From Desulfobacula sp. (GTDB lineage Bacteria; Desulfobacterota; Desulfobacteria; Desulfobacterales; Desulfobacteraceae): a stretch of DNA of 64,000 nt. Each line of letters opens with the position of its first letter. Within the stretch, counting starts at the first letter, position 1. The stretch is from the NCBI GenBank assembly GCA_023701135.1, contig JAMPXP010000004.1:1-64000 (forward strand). The letters are read 5' to 3'. The notes below the pieces were generated by a model that had not been told where the DNA came from, made no database searches, and saw only the letters and a list, made by a program, of their open reading frames with translations. Shown piece by piece: positions 42,776 to 52,216 of this stretch. A program made the translations under genes and the position numbers.

Positions 42776-44155
42776 ATGAGAGCAAAAAAATACGTTTTAA
42801 CCGAACAGGAAATGCCGCGGCAATGGTATAATATCATGGCGGATATGCCGACTCCCATGGAGCCCCCGCTTCACCCCGGAACCGGACAGCCCTGCGGCCC
42901 CCAGGACCTGGCCCCCATCTTTCCCATGAACCTCATCGAACAGGAGGTCAGCACCCAGAGATGGATTGATATCCCAGAGGAAGTCCTGGATAAATATGCC
43001 ATCTGGCGGCCTTCTCCCCTTTATCGGGCCCACAACCTGGAAAAGGCCCTGGACACACCGGCCCGGATCTATTTCAAAAACGAGGGGGTGAGCCCGGCCG
43101 GGTCCCACAAGCCCAATACCGCCATTGCCCAGGCCTATTATAATAAGGTGGCGGGCACCAAACGCATCACCACGGAAACCGGGGCAGGCCAGTGGGGCAG
43201 CGCCCTTTCCATGTGCTGCGCCTTTTTCGGCATTGAATGCAAGGTCTTCATGGTCAAGATTTCCTATAACCAGAAACCCTACCGCCGCCTCATGATGGAA
43301 ACCTGGGGAGCCAACTGTGTGGCCAGCCCCAGCAATGAAACCAGGGCCGGGCGGTCCATCCTGGAAAAAACCCCGGATTCGCCGGGCAGCCTGGGCATTG
43401 CCATCAGTGAAGCCGTGGAGCAGGCCGTGGCCGACGACAATACCAAATATGCCCTGGGCAGCGTGCTGAACCATGTCATGATCCACCAGAGCATCATCGG
43501 CCTGGAGGCTCAAAAACAGATGCAGATGACCGGGGATTACCCAGACGTCATCATCGGCAGCGCCGGCGGGGGCAGCAATTTCGCAGGCCTTTCCATGCCC
43601 TTTGCACGGGACAAGATCAACGGGAAGAACATTGATATCATCGCGGTGGAACCCGCCTCCTGCCCCACCCTGACCCGGGGACCCTTTGCCTATGATTTCG
43701 GGGATACGGTCCAGATGACGCCCCTTTTGCCCATGCACACCCTGGGACATAATTTCATTCCCGAACCCATCCATGCCGGGGGCCTCAGATACCACGGCAT
43801 GGCCCCCATTGTGAGCCAGCTCGTCCTGGACGGCATTGTCCGGGCCGAGGCGGTCCAGCAGATGGAAACCTTTAAGGCCGGCGTCACTTTTGCCCGGTCC
43901 GAAGGGTTCATCAGCGCGCCGGAATGCAACCACGCCGTTGCCATGACCATTAAAGAAGCCCTCAAGGCCAAGGCCGAAGGCAAGGAAAAGGTCATCCTCT
44001 TTAACTGGAGCGGCCACGGCCTGGTGGATCTCGGGGCCTATGAATCCTATATGAGAGGCAAATTATCCGACCATGATCTGCCCCAGTCCGTCATTGATAC
44101 TGCTCTCAAGGATATCGCATCTCTGCCCAAACCCAGGCAGGCTCGAAGAGCATAA
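42776..44155 (+). CDS. trpB: TrpB2-type tryptophan synthase beta chain, copy 1
   Basis: 459 residues, the longer TrpB2 form, PLP-dependent. TrpB joins indole with a beta-replaceable serine derivative to make tryptophan. The PLP lysine is in [19 protein letters not shown], the phosphate loop in [11 protein letters not shown], and ETGAGQWGS and ECNHAVAMT are conserved. AAGGAGG lies 5 bases upstream of the ATG. No trpA or other trp gene is adjacent. About nine in ten residues match copy 2 at 47.6 kb, by eye. A possible promoter (TTGACT, 17 bases, TAAAGA) lies about 120 bases upstream. Confidence 0.9.
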   Translation: MRAKKYVLTEQEMPRQWYNIMADMPTPMEPPLHPGTGQPCGPQDLAPIFPMNLIEQEVSTQRWIDIPEEVLDKYAIWRPSPLYRAHNLEKALDTPARIYFKNEGVSPAGSHKPNTAIAQAYYNKVAGTKRITTETGAGQWGSALSMCCAFFGIECKVFMVKISYNQKPYRRLMMETWGANCVASPSNETRAGRSILEKTPDSPGSLGIAISEAVEQAVADDNTKYALGSVLNHVMIHQSIIGLEAQKQMQMTGDYPDVIIGSAGGGSNFAGLSMPFARDKINGKNIDIIAVEPASCPTLTRGPFAYDFGDTVQMTPLLPMHTLGHNFIPEPIHAGGLRYHGMAPIVSQLVLDGIVRAEAVQQMETFKAGVTFARSEGFISAPECNHAVAMTIKEALKAKAEGKEKVILFNWSGHGLVDLGAYESYMRGKLSDHDLPQSVIDTALKDIASLPKPRQARRA

Positions 44156-44169
44156 AGGAATAAAAGGGA

Positions 44170-44204
44170 TTTTTGCCGTCCTCCCCCTGTGAGGACGGCA
44201 AAAA
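44170..44204. repeat. Perfect 14-bp hairpin after trpB2 copy 1
   Basis: TTTTTGCCGTCCTC (44170-44183) and GAGGACGGCAAAAA (44191-44204) with a 7-base loop, 15 bases after the trpB2 stop. It is a likely transcription end or RNA-stabilising element, although no T-run follows on the plus strand. Confidence 0.7.
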
Positions 44205-44234
44205 TTCTGTCTAAGAAAGGAGGCCGATTCCATT

Positions 44235-44531
44235 ATGAATACAAAGAACAATCGCCTGACCGCCGACCCCCCCAAGGAAGACGTTCTGATACGCTGCCCG
44301 AGACTCGGGCACGAGATCTATTTCAATTATTGCCGCGTTGAAAACAACGGCCTTCCCTGTTTTAAAACCCTGGATTGCTGGTTCAATTATTTTGATGTGC
44401 AGGCCCATCTCAAGGAGAAAATGACTGTGGAAGATTTTGAAAAGGTCTTTTTGAATGTCGCAAGACCAAAAATCCATGCCCTCTTCGATCTGATCCAAAA
44501 GACCAAAGACCAGGAAGGAAGCAGAGAGTGA
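44235..44531 (+). CDS. Cys-rich 98-residue hypothetical protein
   Basis: 98 residues. Cysteines cluster in the centre: IRCPRLGHEIYFNYCR followed by GLPCFKTLDCWF, four in all, suggesting a metal site. The C-terminal half is a plain helix. I have seen similar small proteins in other Desulfobacterota but know of no function. AAAGGAGG precedes the ATG. Its stop overlaps the ATPase GTG start (GTGA). Confidence 0.75.
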   Translation: MNTKNNRLTADPPKEDVLIRCPRLGHEIYFNYCRVENNGLPCFKTLDCWFNYFDVQAHLKEKMTVEDFEKVFLNVARPKIHALFDLIQKTKDQEGSRE

Positions 44532-45250
44532 TCTATTTAAACCGGGTAAACATTCTTTCCGAGAAATTCCCTGTCCTGGATCATTATCCCTTTAATATGA
44601 AGATATTCCAGGACACGGGGGTGGTTTCCTTTACAACGCCCATCACGTTTTTCATGGGAGAGAACGGGACCGGAAAATCAACCCTGCTGAAAGCCCTGGC
44701 CCATCGCTGCGGCATCCATATCTGGGAAAGCGAATCCAATTTGAGGTATCAGCCCAATCCCCATGAAAACAATCTTTACAAGGCTGTCTGTGTTGAATGG
44801 GCAGACGGGCCCGTACCCGGTTCCTATTTCGGGTCCCAGATTTTTTCCCATTTTGCAAAAAACCTTGAGGAATGGGCCGTCAATGATGGGGAAATGCTCA
44901 ATTATTTCGGCGGGAAATCCCTCATCACCCAATCCCACGGCCAGTCCCTCATGTCCTATTTTTCATCCCGGTACAGGATCAAAGGGCTGTATTTACTGGA
45001 TGAGCCGGAAACAGCCCTGTCTCCTTCCTCCCTGATTGAACTCTTAAACCTGTTGATCCGCACGGCCCGAGCCGGCCATGCCCAGTTCATCATCGCCACC
45101 CATTCCCCCTTGCTGCTGGCCTGTCCCGGCGCCCTGATCTACAGCTTTGACCGCCCGGTCATCGAACCCGTTCGTTATGAGGACACTGCCTATTACCATC
45201 TCTATAAAAATTTTATGAACCACCCTGAAAAATTCATCAACAATGGATAA
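44528..45250 (+). CDS. ABC-like AAA ATPase
   Basis: 240 residues from GTG. Walker A MGENGTGKSTLLKALAHRCG at about 40-55, Walker B LYLLDEPETALSPSSL, and the following His in ATHSPLLLACPGA. It lacks membrane segments and resembles the predicted soluble ATPases of the COG3910 type, whose role is unknown. Coupled to the gene on each side by overlaps of 4 and 8 bases. Confidence 0.88.
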   Translation: MIYLNRVNILSEKFPVLDHYPFNMKIFQDTGVVSFTTPITFFMGENGTGKSTLLKALAHRCGIHIWESESNLRYQPNPHENNLYKAVCVEWADGPVPGSYFGSQIFSHFAKNLEEWAVNDGEMLNYFGGKSLITQSHGQSLMSYFSSRYRIKGLYLLDEPETALSPSSLIELLNLLIRTARAGHAQFIIATHSPLLLACPGALIYSFDRPVIEPVRYEDTAYYHLYKNFMNHPEKFINNG

Positions 45251-46487
45251 CCCCCAGGACAAGGCTTTAAATACGGTCAGTGTGCCGGAGGAACTCCACC
45301 CGGTCTTTTTAAAGGCCCAGGACTATGTCCGGGAGTATTTTTCCGAAGTTCAGAGTGATCCTGAAAAAGGGGTGATCAAATATTCCGGGGAGCGGTATAT
45401 CCTGGTCCGGGCCTCGGCCATGTCCAAGGAATTGTTTGACATGATGGCCCTCATGTACTCGGACCGGGGCAAACAGGAAGCCAGGGACCTTTCCTTTAAT
45501 TTTCTCTTTGATATTGCCCATTCCATCGGTAAAGCCGATGCCAGAAGCTTTTTCTTAAAAATGGGGGTCAAGGACCCCATTGAAAAACTTTCCGCCGGGC
45601 CCATTCATTTTGCCTATACCGGATGGGCCTCGGTCAAAATTCATCCTTTGTCCAACCCCAGGCCCGATGATCATTATTATCTCATCTATGACCATCCCTA
45701 TTCCTTTGAAGCCCAGGCCTGGATGGAAAAAGGAGAAACCACGGATTTCCCGGTCTGTGTCATGAACGCCGGGTATTCCTCGGGATGGTGCGAGGAAAGC
45801 TTCGGCATCCCCCTGGTAACGGCGGAAGTCGAATGCCGGGCCAAGGGAGACCGCCACTGTAGATTTATCATGGCGCCGCCGTCAAAAATCAAGGACCATA
45901 TCGCCAAATACAGCAAAAGAGCCTATATCAAATACGAACACTATAATAAAATCGACATCCCTGAATTTTTCAAACGCAAGCGCCTGGAAGACGACCTGAG
46001 AAGCCGCAAAGATCAACTGGAGGAACTGGTTCAAAAACGAACGGACAAACTGACCAAGGCCAACCGGGCGCTTGAAGAAGCCAATATTGCCATGAAAGTC
46101 ATGCTCAAACAACTGGAACAGAAAGAACAGGCCGACAAGGAAAATTTTCTGACCAATATCAAGCATTCCATCCTGCCCTACCTGAACGAGCTGTCCGGAA
46201 CGGGTCTGACCCCGGAGCAGAAAATCCTCCTGGCCCAGCTTGAAAAAAATGTCGGCAAGATCACTTCCCCCCTCATCGGCAAACTTTCATCCAAATATCT
46301 GAACCTGACCCCCATGGAGATCAAAGTGGCGGGCCTGGTCAGGGACGGGGTTCCCAATAAGGAAATCGCCGAAACCCTGAATGTCTCGTTGAATACCATC
46401 ACCTCCCACCGCTATAAAATCAGGACCAAGCTGGGGCTGAAAAATAAAGACTCAAACCTGCGCTCCTACCTCCTGTCCCTGGAATAA
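45243..46487 (+). CDS. XylR-N/V4R sensor fused to a LuxR-type DNA-binding domain
   Basis: 414 residues. An XylR_N-like N-terminal domain is followed by a V4R ligand-binding domain (GYSSGWCEESFGI, VECRAKGDRHCRFIMAPP with three conserved Cys). Then come a long coiled coil (~residues 240-310) and a C-terminal LuxR/GerE helix-turn-helix (LTPMEIKVAGLVRDGVPNKEIAETL, SLNTITSHRYKIRTKLGL). V4R sensors of the XylR/DmpR type normally drive a sigma-54 AAA+ domain; here the output is LuxR. It likely responds to a small hydrophobic or aromatic ligand and controls nearby genes. Overlaps the ATPase gene by 8 bases. Confidence 0.88.
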   Translation: MDNPQDKALNTVSVPEELHPVFLKAQDYVREYFSEVQSDPEKGVIKYSGERYILVRASAMSKELFDMMALMYSDRGKQEARDLSFNFLFDIAHSIGKADARSFFLKMGVKDPIEKLSAGPIHFAYTGWASVKIHPLSNPRPDDHYYLIYDHPYSFEAQAWMEKGETTDFPVCVMNAGYSSGWCEESFGIPLVTAEVECRAKGDRHCRFIMAPPSKIKDHIAKYSKRAYIKYEHYNKIDIPEFFKRKRLEDDLRSRKDQLEELVQKRTDKLTKANRALEEANIAMKVMLKQLEQKEQADKENFLTNIKHSILPYLNELSGTGLTPEQKILLAQLEKNVGKITSPLIGKLSSKYLNLTPMEIKVAGLVRDGVPNKEIAETLNVSLNTITSHRYKIRTKLGLKNKDSNLRSYLLSLE

Positions 46488-46611
46488 TGGTGGTTTTTGA
46501 TCACCATTCTCTCACTGTTTTTACAGGCTTGACCCCTAGTTTCTAATTTTCATATACAAACTGACTATGATTTATTTTTTTATTAATTTTTATTAATAAA
46601 GGAGACCCATC

Positions 46612-47559
46612 ATGAAAGTGCTTGTCAGCGATCCCCTCTCGGATGTCGGCATTGAAATCTTCAAAAACACCCCCGGCATAGAGGTCGACATCAAAACCGA
46701 TCTCTCTCCAACGGAGCTTGAAGATATCATCGGCGTGTATCACGGTTTATCCATCCGCAGCAAGACCCGGGTGACGGAAACGCTGATCGCCAAGGCAAAA
46801 AACCTGAAAGTGGTGGGCAGGGCAGGCATCGGCCTGGACAATGTGGATATTCCGGCCGCCACCCGGGCCAATATTGCCGTCATGAACACCCCCCACGGCA
46901 ATGCCATCACCACGGCGGAACATGCCATTGCCATGATCATGGCCCTTTCCCGCCATATCCCCAAGGCCACGGCCAGCCTCAAGGACGGCCAGTGGATGAA
47001 AAAAGCCCTCAAGGGTCGGGAAATTTACAACAAGACCCTGGGGCTGGTGGGCATCGGCAATATCGGCAGTATCGTAGCGGACCGGGCCATGGGGCTGCGC
47101 ATGAAGGTCATGGGCTGTGATCCGTATAAAAGCCGTGAGGCCATTCAGAATCTCGGCATCCGTCCGGCAACCTTTGACGAGATCCTGGCCGAGGCGGACT
47201 ATATCTCCATCCATACGCCCAAAACCCCTGAAACCACCAATCTGTTCAACAAGGAGACCCTTGCCCGTATGAAACCGGGCGCCATGCTCATCAATTGCGC
47301 CCGGGGCGGCATCGTCAACGAGGATGATCTCCATGAGGCCCTGAGTTCGGGCCATCTGGGCGGAGCGGCCCTGGATGTTTTTGCCACGGAACCGCCGGGC
47401 AAGATCTGCCTCATGGATCTTGACAATTTTATCTGCACCTGCCATCTTGGTGCCTCCACCCTTGAAGCCCAGGAAAACGTCGCACGGGATGTGGCCCTTC
47501 AGATGGTGGATTATCTGTTAACCGGAAAGGCCCCCAATATCGTCAACCTGAAAAAATGA
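46612..47559 (+). CDS. serA: D-3-phosphoglycerate dehydrogenase (short form)
   Basis: 315 residues with no ACT domain. NAD-binding motif GLVGIGNIGSIVADRA, substrate and catalytic segments NCARGGIVNEDDL and TCHLGASTLEAQENVA. First step of serine synthesis, 3-phosphoglycerate to 3-phosphohydroxypyruvate. Serine feedback through an ACT domain is absent. GGAGACCCATC precedes the ATG. The next gene, trpB2 copy 2, starts 50 bases on, followed by serC. Confidence 0.85.
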   Translation: MKVLVSDPLSDVGIEIFKNTPGIEVDIKTDLSPTELEDIIGVYHGLSIRSKTRVTETLIAKAKNLKVVGRAGIGLDNVDIPAATRANIAVMNTPHGNAITTAEHAIAMIMALSRHIPKATASLKDGQWMKKALKGREIYNKTLGLVGIGNIGSIVADRAMGLRMKVMGCDPYKSREAIQNLGIRPATFDEILAEADYISIHTPKTPETTNLFNKETLARMKPGAMLINCARGGIVNEDDLHEALSSGHLGGAALDVFATEPPGKICLMDLDNFICTCHLGASTLEAQENVARDVALQMVDYLLTGKAPNIVNLKK

Positions 47560-47609
47560 CGTATCCTTTAAATCCGTCATTTTATTTAACCCCAACAAAA
47601 GGAGAAGTT

Positions 47610-48986
47610 ATGAGGACCAAAAAGTATGTGTTAACCGAAAAGGATATGCCAAGACAGTGGTACAACATCATGGCCGACATGCCCAACGGTATGGAACCTC
47701 CCCTGCACCCGGGCACAGGCCAGCCCTGCGGACCCCAGGATCTGGAACCGATTTTCCCCATGAACCTCATCGAACAGGAAGTCAGCACCCAGAGATGGAT
47801 CGACATCCCCGAAGAAGTCCTGGACAAACTGGCCATCTGGCGTCCTTCTCCTCTTTTCAGGGCCTATGGCCTGGAAAAAGCCCTGGGAACCCCGGCCAGA
47901 ATCTATTATAAAAATGAAGGGGTTTCGCCGGCCGGTTCTCATAAGCCCAATACCGCCATTGCCCAAGCCTATTACAACAAGGTAGCCGGCACCAAGCGCA
48001 TCACCACGGAAACCGGCGCAGGCCAGTGGGGTTCCAGCCTTGCCATGTGCTGCGCCTTTTTCGGTATTGAATGCAAGGTGTTCATGGTCAAGATCTCCTA
48101 CAACCAGAAGCCCTATCGCCGTCTCATGATGGAGACCTGGGGCGCCAAATGTACGGCCAGCCCCAGCAATGAAACAGCAGCAGGCCGGTCCATCCTGGAA
48201 AAAACCCCGGATTCTCCGGGCAGCCTGGGCATGGCCATCAGCGAAGCCGTTGAAGTGGCGGTCAGCGATAAAGACACCAAATACGCCCTGGGCTCCGTGC
48301 TCAACCATGTCATGATCCATCAGAGCATCATCGGCCTTGAGGCCCAGAAACAGATGCAGATGGCCGGGGACTACCCCGACGTCATCATCGGCAGCGCCGG
48401 CGGCGGCAGCAATTTCGCCGGCCTTGCCATGCCCTTTGCCCGGGATAAGATAGAAGGCAAACAGATTGATATTATAGCGGTGGAACCCACCTCCTGCCCC
48501 ACCCTGACCCGGGGGCCCTTTGCCTATGATTTCGGCGACACCGTCCAGATGACGCCCCTTCTGCCCATGCATTCCCTGGGCCATAATTTCGTACCGGCCC
48601 CCATCCACGCCGGCGGCCTCCGGTATCACGGCATGGCGCCCATTGTGAGCCAGTTGGTTCTCGACGGCATCATCCGGCCCATGGCCGTGCATCAGATGGA
48701 AACCTTTAACGCCGGCGTCACCTTTGCCCGGTCCGAAGGCTATATCTCGGCCCCGGAATGCAACCATGCCGTGGCTGCCACCATCCGTGAGGCCCTCAAA
48801 GCCAAGGAAGAAGGAAAAGAAAAGGTCATCCTCTTCAACTGGAGCGGACACGGCCTCGTGGACCTGGGCGCCTATGAGAATTTCTTCAGGGGCAAGCTGT
48901 CTGACCATGAGCTGCCCCAGTCGGAGATTGATGCCGCTTTGAAGGATCTTGAGTCCCTGCCCAAGCCCAGACAAGCGAAAAAATAA
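47610..48986 (+). CDS. trpB: TrpB2-type tryptophan synthase beta chain, copy 2
   Basis: 458 residues from the ATG at 47610 (AAAGGAGAAG just upstream); the longer frame begins inside serA and is not credible. Same motifs as copy 1: SHKPNTA with the PLP lysine, [20 protein letters not shown]. It sits between serA and serC. TrpB2 of Sulfolobus is known to use O-phosphoserine, the product of SerA plus SerC, which makes the same substrate likely here. No trpA nearby. Confidence 0.9.
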   Translation: MRTKKYVLTEKDMPRQWYNIMADMPNGMEPPLHPGTGQPCGPQDLEPIFPMNLIEQEVSTQRWIDIPEEVLDKLAIWRPSPLFRAYGLEKALGTPARIYYKNEGVSPAGSHKPNTAIAQAYYNKVAGTKRITTETGAGQWGSSLAMCCAFFGIECKVFMVKISYNQKPYRRLMMETWGAKCTASPSNETAAGRSILEKTPDSPGSLGMAISEAVEVAVSDKDTKYALGSVLNHVMIHQSIIGLEAQKQMQMAGDYPDVIIGSAGGGSNFAGLAMPFARDKIEGKQIDIIAVEPTSCPTLTRGPFAYDFGDTVQMTPLLPMHSLGHNFVPAPIHAGGLRYHGMAPIVSQLVLDGIIRPMAVHQMETFNAGVTFARSEGYISAPECNHAVAATIREALKAKEEGKEKVILFNWSGHGLVDLGAYENFFRGKLSDHELPQSEIDAALKDLESLPKPRQAKK

Positions 48987-49000
48987 ACCCGTGCAAACAG

Positions 49001-49047
49001 CCCGGAATCTGCCGACAACATGCGCGGCCGGTTCCGGGTTTCTTTTT
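49001..49047 (+). terminator. Intrinsic terminator or attenuator between trpB2 copy 2 and serC
   Basis: CCCGGAA (49001-49007) pairs with TTCCGGG (49032-49038), with an inner GCCG/CGGC pair, then TTTCTTTTT. It may end the serA-trpB2 transcript or reduce read-through into serC. Confidence 0.7.
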
Positions 49048-49080
49048 CAACCCTACAATTCAGCAGTAAGGAAAATATCC

Positions 49081-50163
49081 ATGGAAAATAGAATTCATAA
49101 TTTTAATGCCGGACCTGCCGCCCTGCCCTTGCCTGTTCTTGAAGAAATCCGGAACTCGTTCTTAAATTTCAACGGCAGCGGCATGTCCATCACGGAAATC
49201 AGCCACCGGTCCAAAGGGTTTGAAGCGGTTTTAAACGATGCCGTTACGCGGACCAAAAGGCTTTTAAAACTCAACGACCAATACGAGGTCCTCTTTCTCC
49301 AGGGCGGGGCCAGTCTCCAGTTCTGCATGATCCCCTTGAATTTCCTTTCCCAAGGCGGAAGTGCGGATTATGTCAATACCGGCACCTGGGCGGCCAAGGC
49401 CCTGAAAGAAGCCCAGATCCAGAACAAGCCCGTCAAGGTGGCGGCCTCTTCCGAAGACCGGAATTTCTGCTATATCCCGCAGAATATAGCCTTTAACAAG
49501 GAGGCGGTCTATGTGCACCTGACCTCCAACAACACCATCAAAGGCACCCAGTGGGCCTCCCTTCCCGATACGGGCAAGATCCCCATGGTCATTGACATGA
49601 GTTCGGACATCATGTCCCGGCCCGTGGATATGGAGCATATCGGCATGATCTATGCCGGGGCCCAGAAAAATATCGGCCCGGCCGGCGCCTGCATGGTCAT
49701 TATCCGCAAAGACCTCCTGGACCTCTGCCCGGGGAATATCCCCACCATGCTCAACTACAGGACCTTTGCCGAGAAGAATTCCATGTACAATACCCCGCCC
49801 TGTTTCGGTATCTATACCATTTCGCTGGTCCTGAAATGGCTGGAGGAAACCGTTGGCGGCCTTGAAAAAATGGATGCCCTGAACCGGCAGAAGGCGGACC
49901 TGCTCTATTCGTTCATGGACAATTCAGGCTTTTACAAAGCCACGGCGGATAAAGGCTCCCGGTCCCTCATGAATGTGACCTTCCGGCTGCCTTCCGAAGA
50001 CCTTGAAAAAAGGTTTATCGCCAAGGCTGCAGAGAATCACCTGGGCGGTCTGAAAGGACACCGCAGCGTCGGCGGGTGCCGGGCCTCCATTTACAATGCC
50101 ACGGGCCTCAATGCTGTCAGCGATCTTGTCGCCTTTATGAAGGAGTTTCAAAGTCAGGCCTGA
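49081..50163 (+). CDS. serC: Phosphoserine aminotransferase
   Basis: 360 residues from the ATG at 49081 (AAGGAAAATATCC before it). Class V PLP aminotransferase: FNAGPAALPLPVLEEI at the start, the PLP lysine in IYAGAQKNIGPAGACMVIIR, and the C-terminal HRSVGGCRASIYNA. Converts 3-phosphohydroxypyruvate to O-phosphoserine. No serB is seen here, so O-phosphoserine may have another use, as suggested by trpB2 next door. Confidence 0.93.
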   Translation: MENRIHNFNAGPAALPLPVLEEIRNSFLNFNGSGMSITEISHRSKGFEAVLNDAVTRTKRLLKLNDQYEVLFLQGGASLQFCMIPLNFLSQGGSADYVNTGTWAAKALKEAQIQNKPVKVAASSEDRNFCYIPQNIAFNKEAVYVHLTSNNTIKGTQWASLPDTGKIPMVIDMSSDIMSRPVDMEHIGMIYAGAQKNIGPAGACMVIIRKDLLDLCPGNIPTMLNYRTFAEKNSMYNTPPCFGIYTISLVLKWLEETVGGLEKMDALNRQKADLLYSFMDNSGFYKATADKGSRSLMNVTFRLPSEDLEKRFIAKAAENHLGGLKGHRSVGGCRASIYNATGLNAVSDLVAFMKEFQSQA

Positions 50164-50206
50164 TTGTGCCGACTCGCCTGGGACCTTTTATTCCATACCG
50201 GAGGCC

Positions 50207-52174
50207 ATGATGTCCATACATGATATCCAGAAAGACCCAGATATTATCACTGAACTGGGTGGTGTAAATACAGAAGATAAAGCCATGACCGTTTTCCGGC
50301 AATATCTGGATGACGTTCAGATCTCAAGGATTTCCAGAATCAAACACCCTGAGGTCTTAAAAAAAATTGCCAATGCCATCCTGCTTTGCCGTCCCGAAAG
50401 GGTATTCATCCATACCGGATCTCCTGCAGACAGGGACTTTATCCGGTTTTTGGCCCTCACCAAAAAAGAAGAGCAGATCCTTGCCATGGAGGGACATACC
50501 GTCCATTTTGACCTGCCCGGAGAACAGGGCCGCATTGTGGACCGAACCTATTATATCGCCGATCCGTCGGATCTTGTATCCTCCCTGGCCAACCGCATGG
50601 ACAGACCCGGTGCCCTGGAAGAGGTGAAATCCAACATGAAAGACATCATGGCAGGCAAAACCATGGTGGTGGGGTTTTATATCCGGGGTCCGGTGGGATC
50701 ACCCGTATCCAACCCGGCTCTGGAAATCACCAGCTCCGCCTATGTGGCCCACAGTGCAGACCTGCTGTACCGGAACGCCTTTGAAGATTTTGAACGGGAA
50801 ATCGAGCGCCTGGGCCATTTTTTCACCAATATCCACAGCGAAGGCCTGAACCGCCCGGAAGACCTCCCCCAGGCAAGGGTGTTCATGGACCGGAAATATC
50901 AAACCACCTACAGTTTCAAATGCACCTATGCCGGCAACACCCTGCTCCTGAAAAAAGGAAATCACCGGTTTGCCGTGGATAAGGCGGTATATGAAAATCC
51001 GGGAAAGGAGCTGGCCGAGCACATGTTTATCACCGGCATCCATGGACCCGGGGGCCGGGTGACCTGGTTTGTCGGGGCCGCGCCCAGCGGATGCGGGAAA
51101 ACCACAACAGCCATGGCCGGCAATGAATTCATCGGGGATGACCTGGCCCAGATGTGGATCAGTCAGGACGGCAGTATCCGCTCCGTCAATCCCGAATGCG
51201 GCATCTTCGGGATTGTGGAAGATGTGAATATGGAGGGAGATCCCCTTTTGATGAAAATTCTGAGACAGCCCGGTCATGAAGTGATCTGGTCCAATGTCCT
51301 GATCGATGAACACAAGATCCCCCACTGGGTGGGGAACAATGAACCCCATCCGGATAACGGATTTAATTTCCAGGGAGACTGGCACAAGGGGAAAACCGAC
51401 GCCAACGGAAAGCCCGTTCCCCTCTCCCATCCCAATTCCCGCTGCACCTTGAATTCCGCCTGTTTTGAAACCTATTCAAAGGAAGCGGAAAACCCGGAAG
51501 GCGCCCTGACACGGGTGTTTACTTACAGCGGCCGGGACAGCGACACAATGCCCCCGGTCCGGGTGGCCAGAAATTCCGACGAAGGCGTGGTCATCGGCGC
51601 CTGTATCGTATCGGCCGCCACGGCCACGGAGGTGGGGGCAAGCGGGGTGAAACGGGCTCCCTGGGCCAATGCGCCCTTTATCCCCGGCGCCCTGGGCCAT
51701 TATATGGAGGCCCAGTTTCAATTCTTTGGCAGCAACCGCATAAAAAATGAATACCGGCCCGTCATGGCAGGTCTCAATTATTTTCTGACCGACCAGGCAA
51801 GGGGCGGAACCTCATCCGGGCTGATCGGAGAAAAACGGGATGTCAAAGTCTGGCTGGCCTGGCTTGAACGATACTGCCACAATGAAGTCGGCCATATATC
51901 AACCCCCATCGGGAATCTTCCCCTTTATGAGGATTTAACCCGCTTATTCAAAGAGATCATTGATAAAGCCTATTCAAAAGAGGTTTATATCAAACAGTTT
52001 TCCCTGTACATTGATCCCATCATCAAGCGGATTGACATACAGCAGGAGGCCTATTCAAAGGAAAAAGGAATCCCTTCCATCCTGTTCCATATCCTGGACC
52101 GGCAGAAGCATGAACTTCTCTCATTAAAGGGAATTCACGGCAGCATTGTCTCCCCCGGCCAACTGGCCGGCTAA
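50207..52174 (+). CDS. pckG: Phosphoenolpyruvate carboxykinase (GTP)
   Basis: 655 residues. GTP-type PEPCK: FVGAAPSGCGKTTTAMAG is the P-loop (kinase-1a) and contains the hyperreactive Cys, the R-loop and kinase-2 region follows (GDDLAQMWI), and SNVLIDEHKIPHWVGN and NSRCTLNSACFE are typical. Interconverts oxaloacetate and PEP with GTP, anaplerotic or gluconeogenic. GGAGGCC precedes two adjacent ATGs. It lies 43 bases after serC and may be in the same transcript, feeding PEP and 3-phosphoglycerate toward serine. Confidence 0.9.
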   Translation: MMSIHDIQKDPDIITELGGVNTEDKAMTVFRQYLDDVQISRISRIKHPEVLKKIANAILLCRPERVFIHTGSPADRDFIRFLALTKKEEQILAMEGHTVHFDLPGEQGRIVDRTYYIADPSDLVSSLANRMDRPGALEEVKSNMKDIMAGKTMVVGFYIRGPVGSPVSNPALEITSSAYVAHSADLLYRNAFEDFEREIERLGHFFTNIHSEGLNRPEDLPQARVFMDRKYQTTYSFKCTYAGNTLLLKKGNHRFAVDKAVYENPGKELAEHMFITGIHGPGGRVTWFVGAAPSGCGKTTTAMAGNEFIGDDLAQMWISQDGSIRSVNPECGIFGIVEDVNMEGDPLLMKILRQPGHEVIWSNVLIDEHKIPHWVGNNEPHPDNGFNFQGDWHKGKTDANGKPVPLSHPNSRCTLNSACFETYSKEAENPEGALTRVFTYSGRDSDTMPPVRVARNSDEGVVIGACIVSAATATEVGASGVKRAPWANAPFIPGALGHYMEAQFQFFGSNRIKNEYRPVMAGLNYFLTDQARGGTSSGLIGEKRDVKVWLAWLERYCHNEVGHISTPIGNLPLYEDLTRLFKEIIDKAYSKEVYIKQFSLYIDPIIKRIDIQQEAYSKEKGIPSILFHILDRQKHELLSLKGIHGSIVSPGQLAG

Positions 52175-52179
52175 GATGC

Positions 52180-52207
52180 CTGCCGCCGGGGCTTTCCCCG
52201 GCGGCAG
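52180..52207. terminator. Perfect GC-rich hairpin between convergent genes
   Basis: CTGCCGCCGGGG (52180-52191) and CCCCGGCGGCAG (52196-52207) with a 4-base loop, directly after the PEPCK stop and just before the stop of the minus-strand aminotransferase. A bidirectional terminator by position, though T-runs are short. Confidence 0.7.
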
Positions 52208-52216
52208 AGGGGAAAT

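Noticed and set aside
42797-44017. 406-codon open frame on the minus strand
   Set aside because: Antisense to trpB2 copy 1; a similar antisense frame appears over copy 2 for the same reason of codon usage.
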